From Streptomyces pseudovenezuelae (lineage in GTDB: Bacteria; Actinomycetota; Actinomycetes; Streptomycetales; Streptomycetaceae), in assembly GCF_001513955.1 (NCBI RefSeq), contig NZ_KQ948144.1, positions 985,203 through 1,049,202 on the forward strand: a stretch of 64,000 nucleotides of DNA, written 5' to 3'. This document shows, in pieces, positions 26,061-34,185 of the stretch (within the stretch, counting starts at the first letter, position 1; each line of letters starts with the position of its first letter). The translations under genes and the position numbers were made by a program. The notes below the pieces were generated by a model, which saw nothing but the letters and a program-made list of their open reading frames with translations, had not been told where the DNA came from and did no database searches.

Positions 26061-26306
26061 CTACGGCTCTTCCGGACTCTCCTTGGCCGCTTTGGCCAGC
26101 CAGGACTGGCAAGCCCACCGAGCGAGCCCGCCCACGGCGAGGGCCACGAGGATGGCGCCCCAGTCGATGACGTGCGGCAGTCCGGGGCAGAAGGCGAAGA
26201 ACGCGAGCGTGGCGACGAGACCTGCGACGAACGAGACGATTCCGGCGCGCCGTCGCTTCACTTCCCATTCCCGGCCCACGGTTTTCCTCTGCTGCTGCTC
26301 GACCAT
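26061..26306 (-). CDS. Small two-helix membrane protein
   Basis: An 81-residue protein starting MVEQQQRKTVGREWEVKRRR, with two hydrophobic segments: IVSFVAGLVATLAFFAFCPGL (about 23-43, broken here by a proline-containing turn) and IDWGAILVALAVGGLARWA. The basic N-terminus should stay in the cytoplasm. It has no recognised family. It lies just downstream (7 bases) of the secreted-protein gene on the same strand, so the two may be co-transcribed. Confidence 0.6.
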   Translation of the reverse strand: MVEQQQRKTVGREWEVKRRRAGIVSFVAGLVATLAFFAFCPGLPHVIDWGAILVALAVGGLARWACQSWLAKAAKESPEEP

Positions 26307-26313
26307 GTAGGAC

Positions 26314-26772
26314 TCACTTGGTGATGTGGTGGCACTGGCTTACTCGGCGCACCCCGTTGACGTAGAGATGCGCGCACGCCTTGCCATAACGAGGGAGTGT
26401 CCGGGGAGAGTTGTTCCGCATCGGGTCGATCTTGCACTCATTGTGTGTCCTGCCGCGTGATGTGCGATACGTGCGGTTGTCGGTGTCGGCGTAGGTGAAG
26501 TCGATGCGCCAGTTGCAGAAGCCGGGGCTGATCGCGGCGACGAAGGCGCAGTCGACGCCGGCGTTCTGATAGGTGATCTTCCTGCCGCTGCCACGGATGG
26601 CATGGGTGAACATGCATCCCGTGGGAACCTTCATCGTCACACCGCCCACGCTGTACTCGAAGGTGCGTACAGGAGTGGACCCGATCGCGGTGGCGTGTGC
26701 TGCTGTCGCAGGGGTGAGGGCGAGAACCGCTGCGGTGGCCAGAGCTGTGGTGAGCCGCGTGACGTGGGGCAT
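26314..26772 (-). CDS. Small secreted protein of unknown function
   Basis: A protein of about 152 residues with a Sec signal peptide: MPHVTRLTTALATAAVLALT followed by the likely cleavage site ATAAHA. The mature part has several cysteines (GCMFTH, DCAFVA, FCNWRI, NECKID, ACAHLY, QCHHI), suggesting disulfides in an outside protein. YADTDNRTYRTSRGRTHNEC is strongly hydrophilic. I do not recognise the family. A TTG at 26778 with better spacing to GAAGGGA could be the start instead of ATG 26772. It shares the accessory segment with the MmpS-like pair. Confidence 0.7.
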   Translation of the reverse strand: MPHVTRLTTALATAAVLALTPATAAHATAIGSTPVRTFEYSVGGVTMKVPTGCMFTHAIRGSGRKITYQNAGVDCAFVAAISPGFCNWRIDFTYADTDNRTYRTSRGRTHNECKIDPMRNNSPRTLPRYGKACAHLYVNGVRRVSQCHHITK

Positions 26773-26996
26773 GACCAAGGTGGTCCCTTCTGGTGATCTC
26801 CTGACGAGGCACCTCGGACAACAGGGTTCTGCGGCTGGTGGTTGTGTGATTCCGCCCGGTTCACCGCGATTGAGTGATCATGCGTAGCTCCGCTGACCTG
26901 CGGAAACGTTTATGGCGCACCGGGATCGGGACACCTTGCTCTGGCAGCGAAACCCCCTGAGTGTTGCAGCGGTTGCTCGTCGCCCGTGGCAGACGA

Positions 26997-27502
26997 TCAC
27001 TCCACGCCTGCCGGTGCCAGATCCGTCGCGTTGATGCGCCGGCGCCGTCCTCCGTACACGTCACCACGTCCGTGATCCGTCCACCGAATGGGCCGGGCAA
27101 GTACACGCCCGACCCGATTGAGAAGCACCTGCCGGGGATGAGGTACGTCGTATCGGTCTCGGTGCGGTACGGCGGCTCGTGTGCGGTGAGGGGGCGGTAG
27201 ATGGTGAGCGGCAGGGACTCCTGGAGGCCGAGGAGGTGTACGGCCCAGGTGGTGTCGGAGACGGCGTAGCGGCCGTTGGGGCGGAGGAGGTCGGTGGCTG
27301 CCGCGTACGGGTCCTGGCCGTCGCGTCAGTCGGAGATGCGGACGGCGTCCGTGCCGGGCGGGAAGACGAGGGGGTGGGGCGTTCTGTCGTCGCGGTCGGG
27401 TGGTGTCCGCACAGATGGGCCAGGTCGGGGCCGGGGGATGAGCAGGAGGGGACGGGGTGTCCTCCACGGGGCCTCTCCGACCGCTGTCGTCGTCTGGTTC
27501 AT
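26997..27502 (-). pseudogene. Relic of Xaa-Pro aminopeptidase (M24B)
   Basis: Pieces of an aminopeptidase P are recognisable but broken in several ways. From ATG 27502 (MNQTTTAVGEAPW) the frame slips: SPGPDLAHLCGHHPTATTER is in another phase. It then reads PPGTDAVRISD and meets TGA at 27326-27328, where relatives have Trp before RDGQDPYAAATDLL. After NGRYAVSDTTWAVHLLGL the text jumps from LTAH to HEPPY-type catalytic-end sequence (PGRCFSIGSGVYLPGPFGG), so about 200 middle residues including metal ligands are deleted. A last shift gives INATDLAPAGVE and a stop at 26997. The protein cannot be functional. Confidence 0.75.
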
Positions 27503-27582
27503 CGTCGGAGGAGTGGGGTGTGGGGGCTCGGGGGCTTAGACCGGCCGGGTGACGGGTTGTCGCGCCGGCCATGGTGGGTAGG

Positions 27583-27936
27583 TCACCGGGCCCCGGGGTC
27601 CAGCGAACGCTCCGTCACCCGCCTCAGATGGCGGTGGAAGACCTCCCGCGTGTCCGGCGTCAGCGTGCGCAGCGCCACCAGTGCCGTGATCACCACGTCG
27701 CACAGCTCGCCCTGTACGTCCTCCCAGGTGTGGCTGACGCCCTTGCGGGGGTTCTGGCCGATCGCCCCGATGACCGCCTCGGAGACCTCGCCGACCTCCT
27801 CGGAGAGTTTCAGCATGCGCAGGAGGAGGCCCTCGCGGCCGCTCACCGGCTGATCCGTCTCCAGCCAGGTCCACAGGGCGTCGACGGACTTCCAGAGGTC
27901 GGGAGTGGAGGCGGGGGTCGGGGCGTGATCACTCAT
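27583..27936 (-). CDS. MazG-like NTP pyrophosphohydrolase family protein
   Basis: A 117-residue all-alpha protein. The metal-binding pattern of MazG-like pyrophosphatases is present: KLSEEVGEVSEAVIG with its Glu pairs, then GELCDVVITAL with Glu and Asp. It probably hydrolyses a nucleoside triphosphate to the monophosphate and pyrophosphate, cleaning odd nucleotides. The ATG at 27936 starts MSDHAPTPASTPDLW. It lies upstream of the aminopeptidase relic on the same strand. Confidence 0.85.
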   Translation of the reverse strand: MSDHAPTPASTPDLWKSVDALWTWLETDQPVSGREGLLLRMLKLSEEVGEVSEAVIGAIGQNPRKGVSHTWEDVQGELCDVVITALVALRTLTPDTREVFHRHLRRVTERSLDPGAR

Positions 27937-27949
27937 GCGGGGCAGCTTT

Positions 27950-28720
27950 TCACGGCGCCCGGCGGCGGGACCAAGGGCGCCTGGTCCGGCGTGGGTTCGG
28001 TACGGGGCTCGGCTCCTCCCACTGAGCCCCGGCCCGCACGGGCTCGGCCTTCGTCCGCGTCCCGGTAGCCCTGGTCAGTCTCGCCCGGACAGGGCTACCG
28101 GCTGGGTTTGCCCGCCCTGGCACGACTACCGGCTCTGCTCGGACCAGGCCCCTGGCTCCGTCCCGGCCCGCCCAGACGCGGCTGTCGGCTCCGCCCCGCC
28201 TGCCCTGACGCGGCTCCGGTCTGCCGCGGCCCTGCACAGGCCCTGCGTCAAGCCGGACCGGACCGTCTCCGTCCCGGCCCGCCCAGACGCGGCTGTCGGC
28301 TCCGCCCCGCCTGCCCTGACGCGGCTCCGGTCTGCCGCGGCCCTGCACAGGCCCTGCGTCAAGCCGGACCGGACCGTCTCCGTCCCGGCCCGCCCAGACG
28401 CCGGCTGTCAGCTCCGCACGCCTGCCCAGACGCGGCTCCCGTCCGCCGCGTGCCCTACCCAGGCCCTGCGTCAAGCCGGACCGGACCGTTTCCACCCCGG
28501 CCCGCCCAGACGTGGCTCCCGTCTCCGCCACGGCCCCGCAAAGACCCTGCGTCAAGCCAGACCGGACCACGCACGGCTCCGCCCGGACACGGCTCCCGTC
28601 TCCGCCCCACCCCTACGCCGACCGCACGTCAAGCGCAGGCACGACCCCGTCCCACCGGCCAGCCGCGTCTCGCACCGGCGCGATCACGGCCGCCCCCCGG
28701 ATCCCCCCGGTAAGCCCACC
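27950..28720. repeat. Tandem 111-bp repeat region
   Basis: A 111-base unit beginning CCGTCCCGGCCCGCCCAGAC is present twice almost perfectly (from about 28158 and 28269). A third, diverged copy starts near 28380 and a fourth, partial one near 28491. The phrase CCCTGCGTCAAGCCGGACCG marks the end of each unit. Flanking DNA to 28720 is similarly C-rich. Both strands stay open because 111 is a multiple of three, but the products are Arg/Pro/Ala-rich and not protein-like. I see no gene here. Confidence 0.85.
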
Positions 28721-28722
28721 CC

Positions 28723-29298
28723 CTACTCCCCGAACAACGCCTCCTCCTCCTCGAACAACGACACCTGCCCGTCATCGCCCCCGCCCTCCTTCTCCTTCAG
28801 CCGCCGATTCCGCGCCCCCACGACCAGCGTCGTCACCAGTGCCGTCGCGCCGAGTGCCACCGGCACCATCCACCCCCGGTTCACCGTGTGCCCGAGGGCG
28901 TGGTCCAGGGAGAGGCGGCCGGGGCCCGTCACCGCGAGGCCGGCCGCGGTGAGGCCGAGCGTGGCCGCGTACTCGTAGCCGCCGCCCGCGTTGAAGAAGC
29001 CGTTGGGCGTGTGCACCGCGGAGGCGCCGGCCATCGCGCCGGCCGCCGCCGCACCCGCCGCCGGGGTAGCCAGACCCAGCGCCAGCAGGGTTCCGCCGCC
29101 CGCCTCGGCCAGGCCCGCCGCGGTGGCGCTCGCCTTGCCCGGCGCGTAGCCGACGGACTCCATGAACTGGCCGGTGCCCTCCAGCCCGCCGCCGCCGAAC
29201 CAGCCGAGCAGTTTCTGCGCGCCGTGGGCGGCCAGTACACCCCCGGTTCCCAGCCGGAGCAGCAGCAGGCCCAGATCGCGTCGGTCGTAAGCGGTCAC
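28723..29298 (-). CDS. DoxX-family membrane protein
   Basis: A 191-residue membrane protein with four predicted helices. It opens MTAYDRRDLGLLLLRLGTGG and continues HGAQKLLGWFGGGGLEGTG, the usual DoxX sequence. In mycobacteria DoxX works with SodA and SseA in oxidative-stress defence; in other bacteria the family is poorly understood. An extra helix, WMVPVALGATALVTTLVVGA, precedes a charged tail (LKEKEGGGDDGQVSLFEEEE). GTG 29298 after GGGAG is chosen over longer frames. It is divergent from the NTF2-like gene. Confidence 0.85.
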   Translation of the reverse strand: MTAYDRRDLGLLLLRLGTGGVLAAHGAQKLLGWFGGGGLEGTGQFMESVGYAPGKASATAAGLAEAGGGTLLALGLATPAAGAAAAGAMAGASAVHTPNGFFNAGGGYEYAATLGLTAAGLAVTGPGRLSLDHALGHTVNRGWMVPVALGATALVTTLVVGARNRRLKEKEGGGDDGQVSLFEEEEALFGE

Positions 29299-29429
29299 GA
29301 TGACTCCCAGTACAAGAAGCGGAACGGGACCCCCCTCGCGTTTCCACCGTCGCATCGCTCACACCTGCCCGGAACCCCGCGGGGCCGTTCGGGTGGCGGG
29401 CTCGCACCCGCGGTGTGAGGCTGGCCGGC

Positions 29430-29756
29430 ATGACGATTCAGACCGCCCGACTGAGCGACCCGGCCGTCCGTGCCTTCGTCTCCGCCGTCAACGCTCATGA
29501 CCGCGACGCCTTCCTGGCCCTGCTCGCGCCCGGCGCGACCATGGCGGACGACGGCAGCGACCGTGACCTGGAGGAGTGGGTCGACCGGGAGATCTTCACC
29601 TCCCACGGTCACCTCGACGTCGACAACGAGTCCAACGGCGGCCGTTCCCTCCTCGCCCACTACCGCAACGACGCCTGGGGCGAGATGCGCACCCGCTGGG
29701 ACTTCACGGTCGACGCGGACGGCAGGATCTCCCGCTTCGAGACCGGCCAGGCCTGA
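29430..29756 (+). CDS. NTF2-like / SnoaL-like small protein
   Basis: A 108-residue cytoplasmic protein with the cone-shaped NTF2-like fold pattern: VRAFVSAVNAHDRDAFLALL at the start and the beta-strand ending ADGRISRFETGQA. Such proteins may be enzymes, ligand binders or stress proteins. No catalytic residues stand out. ATG 29430 is used; it starts 67 bases before the aldo/keto reductase promoter region, with its own transcription. Confidence 0.8.
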   Translation: MTIQTARLSDPAVRAFVSAVNAHDRDAFLALLAPGATMADDGSDRDLEEWVDREIFTSHGHLDVDNESNGGRSLLAHYRNDAWGEMRTRWDFTVDADGRISRFETGQA

Positions 29757-29784
29757 GAAGCGGAGAACCCGCCGCGGAAAGCCC

Positions 29785-29815
29785 TTGCGCTGGAGCGCAC
29801 TCCAACTCCTAACGT
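29785..29815 (+). promoter_or_regulatory. MerR-type promoter of the aldo/keto reductase gene
   Basis: A -35 element TTGCGC (29785-29790) and -10 TAACGT (29810-29815) are separated by 19 bases, the long spacer typical of MerR-controlled promoters. The spacer holds the dyad TGGAG-CGCA-CTCCA (29791-29804). The expected transcription start falls at about the A of ATG 29824, so the mRNA is probably leaderless. No MerR-family gene is in the window. Confidence 0.65.
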
Positions 29816-29823
29816 TCCGGAGC

Positions 29824-30804
29824 ATGGAGATCACACGCACTCTCGGACGCTCCGGCATCGAGGTCAGCGCGCTCGGCTTCGGCTGCTGGGCGATCGGCGG
29901 CGAATGGCAGGGCGCCGACGGGCAGCCGCTCGGCTGGGGCAAGGTCGACGACGAGGAGTCCGTACGGGCGGTCCGGCGCGCCCTCGACCTGGGCATCACC
30001 TTCTTCGACACCGCGGACACCTACGGCGCCGGACACAGCGAGCGGGTGCTGGGCCGGGCACTGGGCAAGCGACGCGACGACGTCGTCCTCGCCACGAAGT
30101 GGGGCAACGTCTTCGACGAGGACACCCGCACCCTCACCGGCTCCGACCACACCCCGGGGTACGCCCGCCGCGCTCTCACCGCGTCCCTGGAACGCCTGGG
30201 CACCGATCACATCGACCTGTACCAGCTCCACCTGTCCGACCTCGAACCCGGGCACGCGGCCGAACTCCGGGACCTGTGCGAGGAGTTCGTGCGTGAGGGG
30301 CTCATCCGCGCCTACGCCTGGAGCACCGACGACCCGGCCCGTGCCGCGGTGTTCGCCGAGGGGGAGCACTGCGCGGCCGTACAGCACGCGCTCAACGTGA
30401 TGCAGGACGCGCCCGACATGCTGGCCCTGTGCGCGGAGTCGGGGCTCGCGAGCGTCAACCGCAGTCCGCTGGCCATGGGGTTGCTCGCGGGCAAGCGGCA
30501 ACGTCCGCAGGACGCCGGGGACATCCGCAGCAAGCCCCCGGCCTGGCTGCAGGGGTTCGGTGACGGGGCGTCGGCCGATCCGCAGTGGCTGGCGCGCATC
30601 GACGCGCTCAAGGAGATCCTCACCAGCGAGGGCCGCACCCTGGCCCAGGGCGCGCTCGCCTGGATCTGGGCCCGCAGTCCGCGAACGGTCCCGATCCCGG
30701 GGTTCCGTTCCGTGGGCCAGGCGGAGCAGAACGCGAGCGCGCTGGAGAAGGGGCCGCTCACCGCCGAGCAGGTGTCCGAGGTCGACCGCGTCCTCGGACG
30801 GTGA
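29824..30804 (+). CDS. Aldo/keto reductase
   Basis: A 326-residue NADPH-dependent reductase of aldehydes or ketones, a cytoplasmic TIM barrel. The catalytic tetrad is visible: Asp62 and Tyr67 in FFDTADTYGAGHSE, Lys92 in VLATKWGN and His136 in LYQLHLSD. The cofactor end is in PRTVPIPGFRSVGQAEQNAS. ATG 29824 lacks a Shine-Dalgarno sequence in a plausible leader, because the MerR-type -10 element ends only 8 bases before it. This suggests leaderless translation and induction by a MerR regulator, perhaps under electrophile or redox stress. Confidence 0.93.
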   Translation: MEITRTLGRSGIEVSALGFGCWAIGGEWQGADGQPLGWGKVDDEESVRAVRRALDLGITFFDTADTYGAGHSERVLGRALGKRRDDVVLATKWGNVFDEDTRTLTGSDHTPGYARRALTASLERLGTDHIDLYQLHLSDLEPGHAAELRDLCEEFVREGLIRAYAWSTDDPARAAVFAEGEHCAAVQHALNVMQDAPDMLALCAESGLASVNRSPLAMGLLAGKRQRPQDAGDIRSKPPAWLQGFGDGASADPQWLARIDALKEILTSEGRTLAQGALAWIWARSPRTVPIPGFRSVGQAEQNASALEKGPLTAEQVSEVDRVLGR

Positions 30805-30825
30805 GCGCGCCCCGACCCGGCAGCC

Positions 30826-31530
30826 TCAGTACTGCGCCAACGGCTCCTGCTGGGGCTGCTGTTCGGTCAACGTGATCTGCCCCGCCCTGATGGTCGCGAG
30901 GCGGGGTGCCCGCCGGGCGATCGACGAGTCGTGGGTGACCATGACGAACGTCAACCCGTACTCGTGCCACAGCCCTTCCAGCAGGGCCATGATCTCGTCC
31001 CGCATCGACTCGTCGAGGTTGCCGGTCGGTTCGTCGGCGAGCAGCACCTTCGGCTTCTTGACCAGCGCCCGCGCGATGGCCACCCGCTGCTGCTGGCCAC
31101 CGGACAGCTCGGCCGGTGCGTGGGTGAGCCGTTCGCCGAGGCCGACCGAGCGCAGCGCCTCCGCCGCCCGCTCGCGGCGTTCGGCGGGCTTGACGCCGAG
31201 CGGGACCAGCGCCGTCTCCACGTTCTCCTGCGCGGTCAGCGTCGGGATGAGGTTGAACGACTGGAAGATGATGCCGATCTTCTCCGCCCGCAGCCGGGTC
31301 AGTTTGGCCTCGCTGATCTTCGCGAGGTCGACGCCGTCCAGCTCGACGCTGCCCTCGGTGGGGCGGTCCAGTCCGCCGATCATCTGGAGCAGCGTGGACT
31401 TGCCGCCGCCGGTGGGGCCCTGGATGACCAGTTGGTCGCCGTCCTCGATGGTGAGGTCGACCCCGCGCAGGGCTTCGACGGTCTCCTTGCCGCGCGTGTA
31501 GCGCTTGGTGACGCCGGTGAGTCTGTACAT
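30826..31530 (-). CDS. ABC transporter ATP-binding protein (MacB/LolD type)
   Basis: A 234-residue ATPase that powers the adjacent FtsX-type permease. Walker A is GPTGGGKST, the signature is LSGGQQQRVAIARAL and Walker B is VLLADEPTG, followed by the H-loop in MVTHDSS. The second position of Walker A (Thr for the more usual Ser) is common in this family. It ends in a Gln/Pro-rich tail (TEQQPQQEPLAQY). The permease gene ends 56 bases upstream on the same strand; both form one operon. This class extrudes lipids, peptides or drugs, or works mechanically on the envelope. Confidence 0.95.
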   Translation of the reverse strand: MYRLTGVTKRYTRGKETVEALRGVDLTIEDGDQLVIQGPTGGGKSTLLQMIGGLDRPTEGSVELDGVDLAKISEAKLTRLRAEKIGIIFQSFNLIPTLTAQENVETALVPLGVKPAERRERAAEALRSVGLGERLTHAPAELSGGQQQRVAIARALVKKPKVLLADEPTGNLDESMRDEIMALLEGLWHEYGLTFVMVTHDSSIARRAPRLATIRAGQITLTEQQPQQEPLAQY

Positions 31531-31586
31531 GAGAGCTCCGTTGAGAATTCCGTGGCCGTTAAGTCGGGCGGTGAAGCGAGGGGGCG

Positions 31587-33053
31587 TTACGACACGCTGC
31601 GCAGCGCGTCCGCCGGCCGCATCCGGGACGCCCGCCAGCCGCCCATCGCCCCGGCGATCAGGCCGCCGGTCACCGCGAGGCCCACGGCGAGCGCGATGGT
31701 GGTCATCGAGACCGGCGCGGACAGCGCGATCTCCATGGTGTTCTGGGCGGACTGCTGACCGGGACCGCCGCCGCCGGGGCCGCCGCCCATGCCGCCGCCA
31801 CCGGTGCTGCCGAGCTGCGCGGTCAGCTTGGGGCTGATCGCGGTCACCGTGTACGCGGCCGCGAGGCCGAGTCCGATGCCGAGGGCGCCGCCGAGCAGGC
31901 CGTTCACGATCGACTCGCCGACGACCTGCCGGGTGACCCGGCGGCTCGGCCAGCCGAGTGCCTTGAGGGTGCCGAACTCCCGTACCCGGCGCGAGACCGC
32001 CGAGGAGGTCAGCAGCGCGGCCACCAGGAAGGCGGCGACGAGGACGGCGACGGAGAGCCACTTGCCGACGCTGGTCGCGAGGTCGGAGGCGGTGGACAGC
32101 GAGCCGGAGACGGTCTCCGCGAGGTCGGCGGAGGTCGTGACGGTCGTACCGGCGATGTTCTTCTGGATCGCCGTCTTGACGGAGTCGATCTGCTGCGAGT
32201 CGGTCGCCTTGACGTAGATCGTGGTGACCTGGTTCTTGGCGTCGGCCAGTGTCTGGGCCTGCTTCAGCGGCAGGTAGACGTCGGTGGTGGACTCGCTGCT
32301 GTCGGGCGTCGCGATGCCGATGATCGTGTACTTGGTGCCGGAGATCTTCAGGGTCTTGCCGACCTTGAGGGAGTTCTCCTTGGCGTACGCCTTGCTGACG
32401 ACCGCGACCTTCGCGTCGGTCTGCGTGGCGGTGAAGGTCTTGCCGGTGGTGATCTTCGAGCCGGCCAGCGGGCCGAGCGTCTGGTCGGTGACGTCCACGC
32501 CGGCGACCGAGTAGGAGTTCACGTCGAAGTCGGCGCCGCCGCCCTGGACCTGGGGAGCGGCGGTGGAGCCACCGCTCTGGCCGCCGGGTCCGCCCTGGCC
32601 CTGGGAGGAGGAACCGCCGCTCTGCGACTGGGCCTTGCCCTGGGTGAAGGAGCCGTCGACCTTGGTGACGTTCAGGGTCAGCGCGCCGACCGCGCCGGAG
32701 ACGCCCTTCTGCGCGGCGACCTTGGTGACCACGCCTGCCGCCAGGGCCTGACCGCCCTGGGTCATCACACGGTCGGAGCTCTGCGTGGCGTCGCTGTCGT
32801 TGGAGCCGGCGTCGAACTGGAAGTTCGGTCTGCCCGAACTGCCGGATGTCGGAGCCGATCTGGCCTTGGTGACGGTCATGTCGGTGCCGAGGCCGTACAG
32901 CGACTTCAGGACCTTGTCCTGAGCCTGAGTCATGCCGGCCGACACCGAGTTGACGGTGATGACCAGCGCGATACCGAGCGCCAGACCCAGAGCGATGACC
33001 AGGGCCGCCTTCTTGCGCCGGCCCAGCTCGCGCTTGAGATAGATGCCAAACAT
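31587..33053 (-). CDS. FtsX/MacB-type ABC transporter permease
   Basis: A 488-residue permease with the FtsX layout. One N-terminal helix (AALVIALGLALGIALVITVN) is followed by a large outside domain, about residues 40-310, with Gly/Gln/Ser-rich stretches. Three C-terminal helices follow, including VAVLVAAFLVAALLTSSAVS and TIALAVGLAVTGGLIAGAMG. The conserved REFGTLKALGW lies between the first two of these. The outside domain has another low-complexity Gly/Gln linker near 163-190. Transcription starts leftward from a region with three 21-bp direct repeats, so a response regulator may control it. Confidence 0.93.
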   Translation of the reverse strand: MFGIYLKRELGRRKKAALVIALGLALGIALVITVNSVSAGMTQAQDKVLKSLYGLGTDMTVTKARSAPTSGSSGRPNFQFDAGSNDSDATQSSDRVMTQGGQALAAGVVTKVAAQKGVSGAVGALTLNVTKVDGSFTQGKAQSQSGGSSSQGQGGPGGQSGGSTAAPQVQGGGADFDVNSYSVAGVDVTDQTLGPLAGSKITTGKTFTATQTDAKVAVVSKAYAKENSLKVGKTLKISGTKYTIIGIATPDSSESTTDVYLPLKQAQTLADAKNQVTTIYVKATDSQQIDSVKTAIQKNIAGTTVTTSADLAETVSGSLSTASDLATSVGKWLSVAVLVAAFLVAALLTSSAVSRRVREFGTLKALGWPSRRVTRQVVGESIVNGLLGGALGIGLGLAAAYTVTAISPKLTAQLGSTGGGGMGGGPGGGGPGQQSAQNTMEIALSAPVSMTTIALAVGLAVTGGLIAGAMGGWRASRMRPADALRSVS

Positions 33054-33124
33054 CCCGTTCCTCGAAGGTTCTTGGCGCCCGCTGTGGGCGCGCCCTCAAG
33101 GTAGGGACCCCGCATTGCGGGGCC

Positions 33125-33174
33125 GTGAGTAAGGGATATGTGCAGGCTGAGAAGGGATGTGCGCGAGCTGAGAA
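33125..33174 (-). promoter_or_regulatory. Three 21-bp direct repeats upstream of the ABC exporter
   Basis: GTGAGTAA at 33125, GCTGAGAA at 33146 and GCTGAGAA at 33167 recur at exact 21-base spacing, and the sequence between them is also repeated (GGGATATGTGC, GGGATGTGCGC). On the coding strand this reads TTCTCAGC twice and TTACTCAC once. Tandem CTCAG-type repeats at two helical turns are typical OmpR-family response-regulator sites. Confidence 0.7.
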
Positions 33175-33398
33175 TGTGCGCGGCGGCCGTCCAAGGGCCG
33201 GTGCGTACCTCGCGGTCCCACGCGAGATCCACCCCCACCCGGCCCATGGACGGCCGCCGCGCTCCCCCCTCGGATGAGGTCTACGGAACGCCTGCCCTCC
33301 AAGTGTGAAGCTCTTGTGGAGGGCTCGTGATGAGCATAAGCCGCCGACCGGCCGCGAAGAGGGTGGAATGACGAATTCCGTTTGTAGAGATCGACTGC

Positions 33399-34157
33399 TC
33401 AGCCACGCCCCACGTACGGCATCGCCGTCGCCAGGACGGTCGCGAACTGCACATTCGCCCCCAGCGGCAGCTCCGCCATGTGCCGCACCGTGCGCGCCAC
33501 GTCGGCCACGTCCATCACCGGTTCCGGCACGACGTCCCCGTTGGCCTGCAGGGCCCCGGCCCCCATGCGCGCGGTCATGTCGGTCGCCGCGTTCCCGATG
33601 TCGATCTGCCCGACCGCGATGTCGTACGGCCGCCCGTCCAGCGACAGCGACTTGGTGAGGCCGGTGAGGGCGTGCTTGGTCGCGGTGTAGGCGACGGAGT
33701 GCGGCCGGGGAGTGTGCGCCGAGATCGAGCCGTTGTTGATGATCCGCCCGCCCCGCGGCTCCTGCTCCTTCATCTGCCGGTACGCCGCCTGCGCGCACAG
33801 GAACGCCCCGTTGAGGTTGGTGTCCACCACGTGCCGCCACGCGTCGTACGGCAGCTCCTCCACCGGCACCCCGCCGGGCCCGAAGGTCCCCGCGTTGTTG
33901 AACAGCAGATCCACCCGCCCGAAGCGCTCCACGCCGGCGGCGAACAGCGCGGCCACGTCGTCGGGGCGCGAGACATCGGTCCGTACGGCGAGAGCGGCGC
34001 CCTCCGGCACGAGGGCCGCCGTCTCCTCCAGGGTCTCGATCCGCCGCCCGGCCAGCGTCACCGACCAGCCCGTCCGCAGCAGTTCCACGGCGACCGCGCG
34101 GCCGATCCCGGAGCCCGCGCCGGTCACCACGGCACTCTTCACGTTCTTGGTGTCCAT
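33399..34157 (-). CDS. SDR family oxidoreductase
   Basis: A 252-residue classical short-chain dehydrogenase. It has TGAGSGIG for the cofactor, NNAG after strand 4, and the active-site Ser in [20 protein letters not shown] with the YTATK pair. An Arg after strand 2 ([10 protein letters not shown]) suggests NADP. The C-terminal part, [16 protein letters not shown], is typical. The substrate is unknown. It is followed leftward by a 100-base gap before the ABC operon's promoter, and upstream by the Gfo/Idh/MocA gene on the same strand only 28 bases away, so the two may be co-transcribed. Confidence 0.92.
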   Translation of the reverse strand: MDTKNVKSAVVTGAGSGIGRAVAVELLRTGWSVTLAGRRIETLEETAALVPEGAALAVRTDVSRPDDVAALFAAGVERFGRVDLLFNNAGTFGPGGVPVEELPYDAWRHVVDTNLNGAFLCAQAAYRQMKEQEPRGGRIINNGSISAHTPRPHSVAYTATKHALTGLTKSLSLDGRPYDIAVGQIDIGNAATDMTARMGAGALQANGDVVPEPVMDVADVARTVRHMAELPLGANVQFATVLATAMPYVGRG

Positions 34158-34185
34158 GAACCCGCAGCGTAGGTGAGGCGGGGGA

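Noticed and set aside
28108..28713. Open frames on both strands through the 111-bp repeats, with 37-residue repeat units
   Set aside because: The products are Arg/Pro/Ala-rich, both strands are equally open because the unit is a multiple of three, and no start or ribosome site is convincing.
33100..33125. CCCCGC/GCGGGG hairpin in the leader of the ABC exporter
   Set aside because: The six-base stem is too short to support a regulatory or terminator claim on its own.
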